Shown in pieces: positions 44,319-53,220 of a stretch of 56,983 nucleotides of DNA. The DNA lies in the NCBI GenBank assembly GCA_016938035.1, contig JAFGVK010000148.1, positions 1 through 56,983 on the forward strand. The letters run 5' to 3'. Made by a program: the position numbers and the translations under genes. The notes under the pieces are model-generated. The model had not been told where the DNA came from. It saw only the letters and a list, made by a program, of their open reading frames with translations, and did no database searches. Numbering within the stretch: the first letter of the stretch is position 1; every line of letters begins with the position of its first letter. This DNA is from Deltaproteobacteria bacterium (GTDB lineage: Bacteria > Myxococcota_A > UBA796 > GCA-2862545).

Positions 44319-47303
44319 ATGGTCCGAACCTTCGACGAATTTCCCATCGACTACCCCAAGGGCGAGGAGGCCGCGGGGCCCGCGGTGGCCCCTCCCCCCA
44401 GCGGGAGGATGATGATCCTCGGCGTGGCGCTGGGCCGGCAGGAGCTTCCGCGCTCGCTGCGGCAAGAGCTGGCGCTCGCGCACGGGTTCGTGATCCGCGA
44501 GGAGGCCAGGAGCCTGCTGGTCGCCTTCGAGAACCCCACCGCGGGGGTGCTCTGGGCGCTCGATCTGCTGGAGCTGCTCCCCCTTGCGGTGGGGGCACAC
44601 CTCGGCCTGTGCCTGTTCGCTGAGCATGAGGGCGCGGGGCACCGCTGCGTGGGAGACACCGGGGAGTGGGCGATGGGCCTCGCGTTCCTGGCGCCCAAGG
44701 GGCGGCTCCTCGTCACCTCCGCGGTGTGGGGCGCGGTGAAGGACGGGCTCCGCCGGCAGCGCAGGATCGGGATGGTGTCGCTAGGTGAGCAGCGCCTCCC
44801 AGGGTTGGAGGGGCGCTATCGCGTCCTTTCGCTCGCAGGGGAGGACGCGCCGGAGGCTGAGTTCTCGCTGCCCACCTGTGGCCGCACCAACCTCCCGGAG
44901 TCGGTGGCCGGCTTCGTCGGGCGCGAGGGGCCGATGAGTGCGCTGGCGTCGCTCTTTGAGCAGGGGCGCTCCTTCGTCTCTATCTTCGGTCCCGGGGGCG
45001 CGGGCAAGTCGCGGCTCGCCCTCCGCTACGCCGCGATGCAGGTGGAGGATTTCTGCCACGCGGGCGGGGTGTGGGTGTGCGACCTCTCCGAGGCGCGGTC
45101 GATCGACGCGCTGGTGAGCGCGGTGGCCCGTGCCCTCCGCATCCCCCTCTCGTCGGGGGGGCTGAAGGGCCTCAACCAAGTGGGGCACGCCATGTCCTCG
45201 CTCGGTGAGCTGCTGCTGGTGCTGGACGGCTTTGAGCTCGTGGGGGACAAGGGGCTGCTGGCCCTGGACCAGTGGCAGCGCCACGCGCCGAACGTGCGCT
45301 TCCTGGTCACCAGCAGGGTGCGGCTCCAGCCCCCGGGTCAGTGTGTGGAGCTGGGCTCGCTGGAGGAGGAGGGGGCGGTGCTGCTGTTCGGCCTCCGCGC
45401 CAGCGAGGTCCACGCGCGCTTCGACCTGATGGCGCACCGGGACGCGATCCAGCGCATCGTCCAGCTCCTCGAGGGGCTGCCCATGGCGATAGAGCTGGCG
45501 GCCTCCTGGCTGTCGCTGATGTCCCCCGAGTCCATCCTGGTGCGGCTGAGCGAGAGCCTGCGCTTCCTCTCTGGCGCACCCAATTCGGGAGGGCGGACCA
45601 TGGGGAGGGTCATCTCCTGGTCCTGGGATCTGCTGGAGCACGGCGAGCGATCGGCGATGGCGCAGTGCTCGGTGTTTCGCGGGGGCTTCTCGCTGGACGC
45701 CGCGCAGGGGGTGATCGACCTCAGCAGCCAGTCGAGCGGGCTCTCCCACCTCGATCTGCTGATGTCGCTCCGCGACAAGTCCCTGATCCACCCGGCGATC
45801 ACCGACTCCACCGGCTCTCTGCGCTTCCAGATGTACGAGCTGGTGCGCGATTTCTCGGAGCAGAAGGCGGTGTCCTTTGGCCTCTACCGCCTCGCGGCTC
45901 ACCGGCACGCCACCTGGTTCCTCCAGCAGGGCCGGCGGTGGCGCGACCAGATCCGCGGCTCGACCGGACTCGCGGCCCTGGGCAACCTGGCGCGAGAGCG
46001 TGAGAACCTGCTGGCGGCCTTCCGGTACGCGTCCCGCTTCGACGCCAACACCGCGGTGGAGATCATCCTCATCGTCCAGCCCCTGTACGAGGCGCGGGGC
46101 CCCTTTGAGCAGTCGATGACCCTCCTGGACGAGGCGGTGGAGATCTCCAATGGCTCCGCGAGGGAGCTGAGGGTCCGGATCCGCTGCGCCAGGGCGGACG
46201 CGCTGCTGACGCGGGGGGCCTACGAGCGGGCGCGCGCCGACCTGGAGCTGGCGCAGGAGGAGCTGCTGGAGATGGAGCGCCAGGACACCACCCTGCTCCA
46301 CGCGATGCTGCACCTGCGCCTGGGGATGCTAGAGACGCGGGTGGCCGACTATGAGGTCGCCGAGAGCTACTTCTCAGAGGCGATCCGGCAGTTCCAGGAG
46401 TCCGGCGACACCTTCGGGGTGTCCGACGCCCTGGGGGAGCTGGCGCGGCTACAGTTCCAGGTGGGGCGGTGGGAGGAGTCCGCGACCACCTTCCGGGAGG
46501 CGCTGCTCCAGCTCCGCGGCTTGGGCGATCAGCGCGGTGAGGGCGTGCTCGCCGCCGCCTTTGGCAACCTCCACCGGGCGCGGGGGGAGGACGCGTCCAG
46601 CCTCTACGCGCGGGCCCTGGCGGCGCACGAGGAGGCGGAGGACCTCCCAGGCCAGGCGCGGGTGCTGGGCTTCCTCGGGGGTATGGCGATCGACAACGGG
46701 GAGGCGGACGAGGCGGTGGGCTACTACCAGCGCGCCCTCACCCTCTGCAGGCGGGTGGGAGACGTGCACGGGGCGGCGCTCTCCCAGGGCAACCTGGGCC
46801 GCGTGCACCACCAGGAGGGGCGCCTGTCGCAGGCTCAGAGCGCCTATCAGGAGGCGCTGCTGGCGCTCGATGGGCTCAACGACCGCAGGTTCGCGTCGAT
46901 CTTCCGCTCCAACGTGGGGGCGGTCCACCACGAGCTGGGGCAGCTTGAGGAGGCCCGCAGGGTGTACGAGGAGGCGCTGACCGCCATCCAGGCGCTCGGT
47001 GATCCGCGCTTTGAGGGGCTGATCCTGGGCCGACTCGCGGTGGCCATGGCGGATCTGGGCTTCGCGCCGCTGGCCCGAGAGACCCTTGTGCAGGGGGGCG
47101 ATCGGATGAGCTTTGTGGGCGATCCTGGCGGGAAGGCGGTGCTGCGCATCCACCTCGCCCACCTGGAGGTCGCGGAGGGGCGGCACAGGTCCTCGGAGGC
47201 GGTGCGGAAGATGGTCCGTCAGGCTACGATGACCAGGAAGTTGTCGTCCTGGGACCTCCGCATCGCCCTCCGCTTGCTCCGACAGGCGCTCCGCAGAGGG
47301 TGA
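44319..47303 (+). CDS. STAND NTPase/TPR regulator with degenerate cyclase-like N-domain
   Basis: A 994-residue cytoplasmic protein. Residues 30-170 resemble a class III nucleotidyl cyclase fold as found at the N-terminus of many AfsR/CyaA-like STAND proteins (FENPTAGVLWALDLLELLP, HLGLCLF, CVGDTGEWAMGLAFLA), without clear metal-binding aspartates. An NB-ARC-type ATPase follows: GFVGREGPMSALASLFEQGR, P-loop FGPGGAGKSRLALRYA (Lys230) and Walker B LLLVLDGFEL. The second half is a series of TPR repeats (YEVAESYFSEAIRQFQESGD, ALSQGNLGRVHHQEGRLSQA). Such proteins sense ligands or stress and oligomerise; the output here is unclear because no effector domain is visible. ATG 44319 has GGAG six bases upstream. 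Confidence 0.88.
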   Translation: MVRTFDEFPIDYPKGEEAAGPAVAPPPSGRMMILGVALGRQELPRSLRQELALAHGFVIREEARSLLVAFENPTAGVLWALDLLELLPLAVGAHLGLCLFAEHEGAGHRCVGDTGEWAMGLAFLAPKGRLLVTSAVWGAVKDGLRRQRRIGMVSLGEQRLPGLEGRYRVLSLAGEDAPEAEFSLPTCGRTNLPESVAGFVGREGPMSALASLFEQGRSFVSIFGPGGAGKSRLALRYAAMQVEDFCHAGGVWVCDLSEARSIDALVSAVARALRIPLSSGGLKGLNQVGHAMSSLGELLLVLDGFELVGDKGLLALDQWQRHAPNVRFLVTSRVRLQPPGQCVELGSLEEEGAVLLFGLRASEVHARFDLMAHRDAIQRIVQLLEGLPMAIELAASWLSLMSPESILVRLSESLRFLSGAPNSGGRTMGRVISWSWDLLEHGERSAMAQCSVFRGGFSLDAAQGVIDLSSQSSGLSHLDLLMSLRDKSLIHPAITDSTGSLRFQMYELVRDFSEQKAVSFGLYRLAAHRHATWFLQQGRRWRDQIRGSTGLAALGNLARERENLLAAFRYASRFDANTAVEIILIVQPLYEARGPFEQSMTLLDEAVEISNGSARELRVRIRCARADALLTRGAYERARADLELAQEELLEMERQDTTLLHAMLHLRLGMLETRVADYEVAESYFSEAIRQFQESGDTFGVSDALGELARLQFQVGRWEESATTFREALLQLRGLGDQRGEGVLAAAFGNLHRARGEDASSLYARALAAHEEAEDLPGQARVLGFLGGMAIDNGEADEAVGYYQRALTLCRRVGDVHGAALSQGNLGRVHHQEGRLSQAQSAYQEALLALDGLNDRRFASIFRSNVGAVHHELGQLEEARRVYEEALTAIQALGDPRFEGLILGRLAVAMADLGFAPLARETLVQGGDRMSFVGDPGGKAVLRIHLAHLEVAEGRHRSSEAVRKMVRQATMTRKLSSWDLRIALRLLRQALRRG

Positions 47304-47331
47304 GGGCAGGGCGCCGCCTCCTGGAGCACTC

Positions 47332-48810
47332 GTGATCGGCTCGCACCTCCTCTGGTTCCTGGTGGCCTGTGGCAACAGGCCGCTCCCCGACACGGGGCAC
47401 CTCGTCGACACGGACGACACGGGGGAGGTCACCGACACGGGCGAGGTCACCGACACGGGGGTGGAGGACCCCCCGTGGACCCTGGGGCCTCCCGGCGCCT
47501 GTGGCTTCACCTACCAGCGTGACGCCGCGTCCGGGGCGCAGGAGCGCGGCGCCTGGAGCCCGCCCCCGGTGGAGGGCGCTGACGGGGTGATCGCCCACAG
47601 CGAGCCTCCGGCTCCGGGGACCTGGGTGCTGCCGCTCTCGGACCGGCGCTCTACGGAGGGCCTGGTCATGCCCGACTACTTCGACAACATGCCGCTCTTC
47701 GCCCGCGCTCAGCCTTGGGGGGGGGGGAGCCGCTGCTACGAGCTGCCTGGGGGTAGCGCCTGGCTCACCGAGGGGCAGGCCTGGGGCCTGTACCGGGATC
47801 TCGCTGAGCGCACCACCGGGGTCGCGCTGGACGACCGGCCAGAGGTGCGGACCGCGCTGGGGTTGCGCGGGGCGTGGCCGGGGACCTTCGCCTGGCACGG
47901 CAACGCGCAGGACCGCTTCAACGACGCGATGGTGCTCCTGTGGCGCGAGGCCTCCGGGGCCCCGCGGGTGCTCGAATTCCCCGTCAACACCGACACCGGC
48001 GCCTACCCCTTCGGGGTGGACGCCGCCTCCTCCCTCAAGCCCAACCGGCGCTACTTCACCGCCAACGGCTGGCACAGGGACTACAACGCCCTCCGCAACC
48101 AGCAGGCCAGCTACGGGGTGGCCGACGACACCAACCACAACGGACACTGGGACTCGGACCGCAACGGGTGGCTGGGGCCGGCCCTGGGGGAGGACCACGA
48201 GCGCGCTGGCAGCGCCCACAACATCCACGTCGCGGCGGTGCCCGCGCCCTGGGAGACGGCGGTGGTCGGGGCGTGGTCGGCAGGGTGCCAGACCATCCCC
48301 GGGATGGAGAACTGGACCGCCTTCATCGGCAACGCCTGGACCGGGACCGGGGACGAGGTCCACTACTTTCTCGTAGACGCCCGGGACATCGACCCGCAGG
48401 TGTGGCAGCCCTGCGACCCGGACGGGGGGCACGCGTGCCCCTACTACGTCGAGGACCTGCCCCGCGAGGGGCAGGCCTGGGTCCACCGGGGCGACACCGC
48501 GGACGGGGAGTCGCGGTGGGATCGCTACAATTGCTCCGACGCCGACGAGTCCGGGCCTGAGGTCGCCTACGTGCTCCGCTACGACGGCGAGGGGACGCTC
48601 AGCGCCTCGGTGGAGTGTGAGGATCCGGTGGTGGACGTGGACGTCCACATCCTCTCGGGAGACGACGCGGACGCCTGTCTCGCGCGGGGGCACTGGTCCG
48701 CGGAGGCGAAGATCACCCCCGGGCGCTATGTGATCCTGGTAGACACCTGGGTAGACGGCGGCCAGCCGCTCGACGGGCCCTACACCCTGCGGATCGAGGT
48801 GAGTGAATGA
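47332..48810 (+). CDS. Lipoprotein with DTG linker, possible L,D-transpeptidase-like core and PPC-like end
   Basis: A lipobox-like end (FLVACGN) follows a short signal peptide. A spacer with repeated DTG/DTGEVTDTG comes next, typical of Myxococcota surface lipoproteins. The central region contains NIHVAAVPAPW and VVGAWSAGCQTIPG; the His and the SAGCQ Cys recall the HxG ... SxGC motif of YkuD L,D-transpeptidases, but the match is loose. The C-terminus (YVLRYDGEGTLSASVECEDP, GRYVILVDTWVDGG) looks like a pre-peptidase C-terminal domain. GTG 47332 has GGAG five bases upstream. A G11 tract at 47717-47727 lies in codons 129-132. The stop overlaps the next gene by 4 bases. Confidence 0.65.
   Translation: MIGSHLLWFLVACGNRPLPDTGHLVDTDDTGEVTDTGEVTDTGVEDPPWTLGPPGACGFTYQRDAASGAQERGAWSPPPVEGADGVIAHSEPPAPGTWVLPLSDRRSTEGLVMPDYFDNMPLFARAQPWGGGSRCYELPGGSAWLTEGQAWGLYRDLAERTTGVALDDRPEVRTALGLRGAWPGTFAWHGNAQDRFNDAMVLLWREASGAPRVLEFPVNTDTGAYPFGVDAASSLKPNRRYFTANGWHRDYNALRNQQASYGVADDTNHNGHWDSDRNGWLGPALGEDHERAGSAHNIHVAAVPAPWETAVVGAWSAGCQTIPGMENWTAFIGNAWTGTGDEVHYFLVDARDIDPQVWQPCDPDGGHACPYYVEDLPREGQAWVHRGDTADGESRWDRYNCSDADESGPEVAYVLRYDGEGTLSASVECEDPVVDVDVHILSGDDADACLARGHWSAEAKITPGRYVILVDTWVDGGQPLDGPYTLRIEVSE
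47717..47727. repeat. G11 homopolymer inside the DTG-linker lipoprotein gene
   Basis: The tract encodes Trp-Gly-Gly-Gly near residue 130. A one-base change would truncate the protein before its conserved core. Confidence 0.9.
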
Positions 48811-49127
48811 GGCTGTTGCTCCTCGCGGTGCTCCTTGGGTGCCCGCACACCGCGCCGGAGGGCCAGCCAGCGCCCTGCGCGCTCCCGGACGGGCTGATGG
48901 ACGCGGTCGCGGGGGCGAGGCCCGAGGGGCTGCGCTTTGATGAGGCCGGCAGGGTCGAGGTGGTCATCGAGGCGGATCCCGCCCTGGTGCTCCCCGAGGG
49001 CTGCACTGAGTCGCTGCGGGCGATGGGGCTGATCCAGGCCCTCTGCCCACCCGAGGTGCTCTGTCCGCTCCAGTCGCGCGACGACGTGGTCCGCGTCCGC
49101 GCCCCCCGCACCCCCTCTCCCAAGTGA
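48807..49127 (+). CDS. Small lipoprotein of unknown function
   Basis: A 106-residue protein with a lipoprotein signal (MRLLLLAVLLGC) and three more cysteines (APCALPDG, PEGCTESL, QALCPPEVLC) that may form disulfides. No family recognised. It overlaps the DTG-linker lipoprotein by 4 bases and is followed after 4 bases by the second subtilase, so all three probably form one exported-protein operon. Confidence 0.7.
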   Translation: MRLLLLAVLLGCPHTAPEGQPAPCALPDGLMDAVAGARPEGLRFDEAGRVEVVIEADPALVLPEGCTESLRAMGLIQALCPPEVLCPLQSRDDVVRVRAPRTPSPK

Positions 49128-49131
49128 GCCG

Positions 49132-50757
49132 ATGATCACCTCGCTCCTGTGGACGATCTGCGCCCTCGGCGCCGCTCCTGATACGCTCTCTCCCCCCCTG
49201 CGCGCCCTGGCCCTGCACCCCTCAGGGGGGCCGGTGCAGGTGGTGGTGATCCCCACGGTTGCCGATCACGACCGGGCGCTGGCCCGCGAGCTCTCCGCTG
49301 CGGTGCCGGGCTTCGCGACGCAGGTGGTGGCGGGGGGGATGGTCCAGGCGCTCGTGCCTCCTGATCGCCTGAGGGAGCTCGCGGCGCGTGAGGGGGTGGC
49401 GCGGGTGCGTGTGCCCCACAGGGCGCGGCCCAAGGAGATCGTGACCGAGGGCTACTCCGCGATGTTCGAGGAGGACTGGCACGCCCTGGGGAGGACCGGC
49501 GCCGGGGTGCGCGTCGCGATCCTCGACGTGGGCTTCAAGGACTACCTCGCGCTCCAGGGCACCGAGCTCCCGCCGTCGATCGAGACCCACTTCCAGGGCG
49601 ACTGGAGCGCGGAGGAGCACGGGACCGCGGTGGCGGAGATCATCCACGACATCGCTCCCGACGCGGAGATCGTCCTCTACTCCTTCGAGACAGAGGTGGA
49701 GTTTCTCGCCTCCTGTCAGGAGATCCTCGACAACGGCGAGGTGCTGGTGAGCGCCTCGATCGGCTTCGACAACGTGTGGCACGCCGACGACACCTCGATC
49801 TACAGCAGGACCGTCGATCAGCTCGCAGAGGCCGGGATCACCTGGGTCGCCGCGGCGGGCAACGAGGGCTGGTCCTACTGGGTGGGCGAGGCGGTGGACT
49901 CAGACGGTGACGGGTGGATGGAGCTGGACGGGGAGGTGCTCGTCGAGACCAGCGCCTACGACTTCGCCTGGGCCTCGGTGCGCTGGGACGAGCCCTTCGG
50001 CGCCGCAGCGAGGGATCTGGACCTCTACCTCTACGGGACCGGTGACGAGGCGCTCTGCCAGAGCGAGGACGAGCAGAGCGGGGCGGGCGACCCCTACGAG
50101 GAGATCTGGTGCCACCCCCCCGCGGAGGAGGTGAAGCTGGCGGTGTACGACTACAGCCGCTCCAGCGCCCCGATCAAGCTGTGGCTGTTCTCCTACTGGG
50201 ACCTCGCCCCGGGCGTGGCCAGCCTGCGCGAGACCCTCACCCTCCCCTCGGACGCCTCTGGCGCGATCACCGTGGGCGGGGTGCAGTGGTGGGACCAGGA
50301 GCTGGCCTGGTACTCCAGCAGGGGGCCCACCAACGACGGCAGGATGAAGCCGGACGTGTCGGCCCCCACCGAGGTCACCACCTCCACCTACGGCAACCGC
50401 CAGTTCACGGGCACCAGCGCCGCGACGCCGCACGTCGCGGGGGTGGCGGCCCTGCTGCTCCAGGACAACGCCTGGGGGCCGGAGCAGGTGCGCGCCTGGC
50501 TGGTGGAGCACGCCGAGGATCTGGGGCCGCCGGGCCCGGACAAGGACTTCGGGGCGGGCTACCTCCAGATCGCGGCGGGTGCCGACGATGACCCCGTCGA
50601 CACCGGCGATCCAGACGACACCGGCGATCCAGACGACACCGGTGAAGCGCTGGTCGCGCCGGGCTGCGGCTGCGCGACCGGGGCGCCCGGTGGACTGTGG
50701 GCGCTCGTTGCGCTAGGTGCTGGGCTGATCCGCCGCAGGGAGGCGCGCAGAGGATGA
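49132..50757 (+). CDS. Exported subtilisin-like protease with MYXO-CTERM-type tail
   Basis: A 541-residue S8-family peptidase. A short signal peptide (MITSLLWTICALGAA) precedes a propeptide-like region to about 95. The catalytic triad is Asp in VAILDVGF, His in EEHGTAVAEI and Ser in GTSAATPHVAGVAALL, with the oxyanion Asn in WVAAAGNEG. The segment YSSRGPTNDGRMKPDVSAP is typical for the family. A linker of DTGDPD repeats, then GCGCATG, a hydrophobic stretch and RRREARR, make a classical MYXO-CTERM-like tail. ATG 49132; its stop overlaps the kinase start (ATGA). It is distinct from the subtilase at 5541-7487, which has no DTG linker. Confidence 0.95.
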   Translation: MITSLLWTICALGAAPDTLSPPLRALALHPSGGPVQVVVIPTVADHDRALARELSAAVPGFATQVVAGGMVQALVPPDRLRELAAREGVARVRVPHRARPKEIVTEGYSAMFEEDWHALGRTGAGVRVAILDVGFKDYLALQGTELPPSIETHFQGDWSAEEHGTAVAEIIHDIAPDAEIVLYSFETEVEFLASCQEILDNGEVLVSASIGFDNVWHADDTSIYSRTVDQLAEAGITWVAAAGNEGWSYWVGEAVDSDGDGWMELDGEVLVETSAYDFAWASVRWDEPFGAAARDLDLYLYGTGDEALCQSEDEQSGAGDPYEEIWCHPPAEEVKLAVYDYSRSSAPIKLWLFSYWDLAPGVASLRETLTLPSDASGAITVGGVQWWDQELAWYSSRGPTNDGRMKPDVSAPTEVTTSTYGNRQFTGTSAATPHVAGVAALLLQDNAWGPEQVRAWLVEHAEDLGPPGPDKDFGAGYLQIAAGADDDPVDTGDPDDTGDPDDTGEALVAPGCGCATGAPGGLWALVALGAGLIRRREARRG

Positions 50758-52442
50758 GCAGGACGCACTACTGCGCGAGGTGCCTCACCACCTTCAACGA
50801 CGACCCGGAGCGGTGCACCAACCTCTCCTGTGGCAAGAAGCGGCCCAAGGACGGCTGGGGGGTGCTGCTGGGGCCCGGCGACCTGCTCGATCGGCGCTAC
50901 CGCATCATCCGCGCCCTCGCGGTGGGGGGCGCGGGGCTCACCTACCTGGCGCGAGAGGTGGGCGATGACGGCGAGGCGCTGCCGCCGGACCTGGCGATCA
51001 AGGTGCTCTATACCCAGCGGGACGCGGGCCCCTTCCTCCGCCGCCTGTCCAACGAGGCGCAGATCCTCCAGGACCTGGACCACGAGAACATCGTCAAATG
51101 CCGGGGCTTCGTCCACCGCACCGGCCACGCGCCCTACCTGGTGACGCAGTTCGAGAACGGCGGGAACCTGGCGGAGCACGTGGAGAAGGTGGGGACCCTG
51201 CCCCCCAAGGTGGCCGCTGGGGTCATCCGGCAGATCCTCCGGGCCCTGGACGTGGCCCACCAGCGCGCGGTGATCCACCGCGACATGAAGCCGGAGAACG
51301 TGCTCCTCGCCGAGCCGGTCGCCAGGGACGAGGAGCCCGCGGTGCGCCTCACGGATTTCGGCATCGCCAAGGTGTTCGGGGGGGTAGGGGACCGGCTGAC
51401 CAAGATGGGCTCCTTCGTCGGGACGCCCGAGTTCGCGGCCCCAGAGCAGTTCGAGGGCATGGCGCCGACCCCAGCGACCGACCTGTTCGCGGTGGGCGGG
51501 GTGCTCTACTACCTGCTGGTGGGCAGCTCACCGGTGCGCTTCACGCACCGCCTGGACATCGACCACTCCTTTCACGAGCTGCTCCAGCAGATCCCTCCGA
51601 AGCTCCCCAAGGAGGTCGGGGCGGACTGGGAGGTCCAGATCCTCCAGGCGGTGCTCGACAACCTGATGGCCCCTGAGGCAGGGGACCGGTGGACGGTGCT
51701 CCAGACCCTCGCCCGCCTGGACCACCTGATCGAGGGGGTGGAGGGGGTGAACCTCAGCACCCTGGAGCTCTCTGAGCAGGGCGTGGGCGCGACCCTGGAG
51801 ATCACCAAGGCGCGCCACGCCTCCACCCCCACCCCCGCGGCGCGCAGGGCGGGGGGGGCCGACACCGCGGCGGTCCCGCCGCCTCCCCCTGTCGCGTCCG
51901 GCGCTGCGCCGCCCCCCGCTCCGGTCGCCGCAGCGGCGCAGGGGGCCCACGAAGATCCGGTGGCGCCCCGCTCTCGGCGCGGGCTCCTCGCCGCGCTGGG
52001 GGGGACCGTGGTGCTGGGGGGCGGGGCGCTGGCCCTGCTGTCGCTGGTGGGTGCGGGGGTCGGGGCCTGGTGGCTGGGGTGGATCCCGGCCCTGGGGGGC
52101 GCCGCCCCCCCGCCCCCAGCAGAGGTCGCCGAGGTGGTGCCCGTGGAGGCGCCTCCCGCGCGGCTGCTGGGCGACCCGGCGCGCGCTGCGGAGCTGGAGG
52201 CGCTGCGCCAGGGGATCAGGGCGGTGTCGGGGCAGGTGGCCGCCCAGTGCGGTGTCCGGGGCTTCGCGGCGCTCACCGCGGTGGTCGAGCCGGGTGGCGC
52301 CGTGCGGGCTGTGGCGGTGGATCGGGGCGCGCTCCCCGAAGACGAGGCCAGGTGTGTGGAGGCGGCCCTCAGGTCCAAGACCCTCTCGCGGAGCGGCGAG
52401 GATCTTGTGCAGGTGCGCGCCTCGGTCTCGCTGCGGCCGTAG
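50754..52442 (+). CDS. Ser/Thr protein kinase with N-terminal zinc ribbon and membrane span
   Basis: The N-terminus is a four-cysteine zinc ribbon (CARCLTTF, CTNLSCGKK). The eukaryote-like kinase domain spans about residues 50-320: ALAVGGAGLTYLA glycine loop, LAIKVLY Lys, catalytic HRDMKPENVL, DFGIAKVF metal loop and GTPEFAAPEQF activation segment. A proline-rich linker and one membrane segment (near 425-445) precede an extracytoplasmic domain of about 100 residues with two cysteines (AAQCGVRG, ARCVEAAL), similar in outline to TonB-C-like sensor ends of Myxococcota kinases. All catalytic residues are present. ATG 50754 overlaps the subtilase stop by 4 bases, placing the kinase in the exported-protein operon. 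Confidence 0.93.
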   Translation: MSRTHYCARCLTTFNDDPERCTNLSCGKKRPKDGWGVLLGPGDLLDRRYRIIRALAVGGAGLTYLAREVGDDGEALPPDLAIKVLYTQRDAGPFLRRLSNEAQILQDLDHENIVKCRGFVHRTGHAPYLVTQFENGGNLAEHVEKVGTLPPKVAAGVIRQILRALDVAHQRAVIHRDMKPENVLLAEPVARDEEPAVRLTDFGIAKVFGGVGDRLTKMGSFVGTPEFAAPEQFEGMAPTPATDLFAVGGVLYYLLVGSSPVRFTHRLDIDHSFHELLQQIPPKLPKEVGADWEVQILQAVLDNLMAPEAGDRWTVLQTLARLDHLIEGVEGVNLSTLELSEQGVGATLEITKARHASTPTPAARRAGGADTAAVPPPPPVASGAAPPPAPVAAAAQGAHEDPVAPRSRRGLLAALGGTVVLGGGALALLSLVGAGVGAWWLGWIPALGGAAPPPPAEVAEVVPVEAPPARLLGDPARAAELEALRQGIRAVSGQVAAQCGVRGFAALTAVVEPGGAVRAVAVDRGALPEDEARCVEAALRSKTLSRSGEDLVQVRASVSLRP

Positions 52443-52479
52443 CACCCGGTGGGGCGGGACTCGCCACCAGGGCGATCGC

Positions 52480-52930
52480 ACGGTCCGCGGGGCACCGTCT
52501 CGCTGGCCTCTCGACGCGTGTCCTCGTTCCTACCCTCGTCGCGCCAGGTGCGATTCACTTCACGCGTCCTGCTCCTCGTCCACCGAGCGCCGAAGCAGGC
52601 TGTGGATGCTGCTCCGGGATATGTGATTCGCGTCGTAGAACCAAGGTAGATCCATTCTGATCTGCGGTCCATAGTCCTCGGACCCGGGACTGCGGTCCAC
52701 CGGCTGCGCGACGCATCCAGAGGGCTACTTGTTCTGCGATGGCAGCCTCCGCTGGTCGCGTACAACAGCGCGCTTTCGCCCTGGGGAAAGGCGGTCACAC
52801 GCCGATATTCCTAGCCACTCGGCGCCCGTTTTCAGTCTGGAAGGTTCGATGAGCCACTTCATCCGATAGTTCCAATGGAAGGATGACGCGCGTCCTGCGC
52901 GGCGGTCCGGCTGATGGACCGGTGCCGCGT
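52480..52930 (-). repeat. Family D dispersed repeat, interrupted copy
   Basis: Reverse complement of 11195-11430 on both sides of an insert. The right-hand side (52755-52930) and left-hand side (52480-52543) both align well; the block GGACACGCGTCGAGAGGCCA is present apart from its first few bases. Confidence 0.7.
52544..52754. mobile_element. 211-bp insertion flanked by a 6-bp duplication
   Basis: GTCGCG lies on both sides (52538-52543 and 52755-52760); the family D copy near 11367 has it once (as CGCGAC) with no insert. Terminal symmetry is weak (CCAGGTG and CAGCGGAG), so the class of element is unclear. No reading frame of note. Confidence 0.5.
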
Positions 52931-53220
52931 GGAGACAGGTAGGAGGCTCGAGGGGTGGGCCACGTTGGCGTGCTTCGTTGAAGTAGTCTTTACAGACCTC
53001 CTACCCGTCGTTGCCCTCCACCGCAGGCCTAAGGACTATGCTTCTCAAACGCCCGAAACGTCTGCGTAGTTGACCGGTGCTCCAAGACGCGATGCTTCCG
53101 CCGCTCGCCGCGCTGGGGAGCTACGGACGACGGCGAGGGTCCCCACCACGGCCGCTGGACTTCCTCCCCCTCTCCAGCGATCTGACGCTACCCTGAACAT
53201 CCCCCTCACCAGAGCCCCCA

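Larger units (their letters stand above)
52443..53220. other. Intergenic stretch with interrupted family D repeat
   Basis: Family D in minus orientation (52480-52930) carries a 211-bp insert. Bases 52931-53220 lead to the ATPase gene; TATGCT at 53039-53044 could be a -10 element but no good -35 pairs with it. No ribosome-binding site precedes ATG 53221. Nothing else is identified. Confidence 0.55.
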
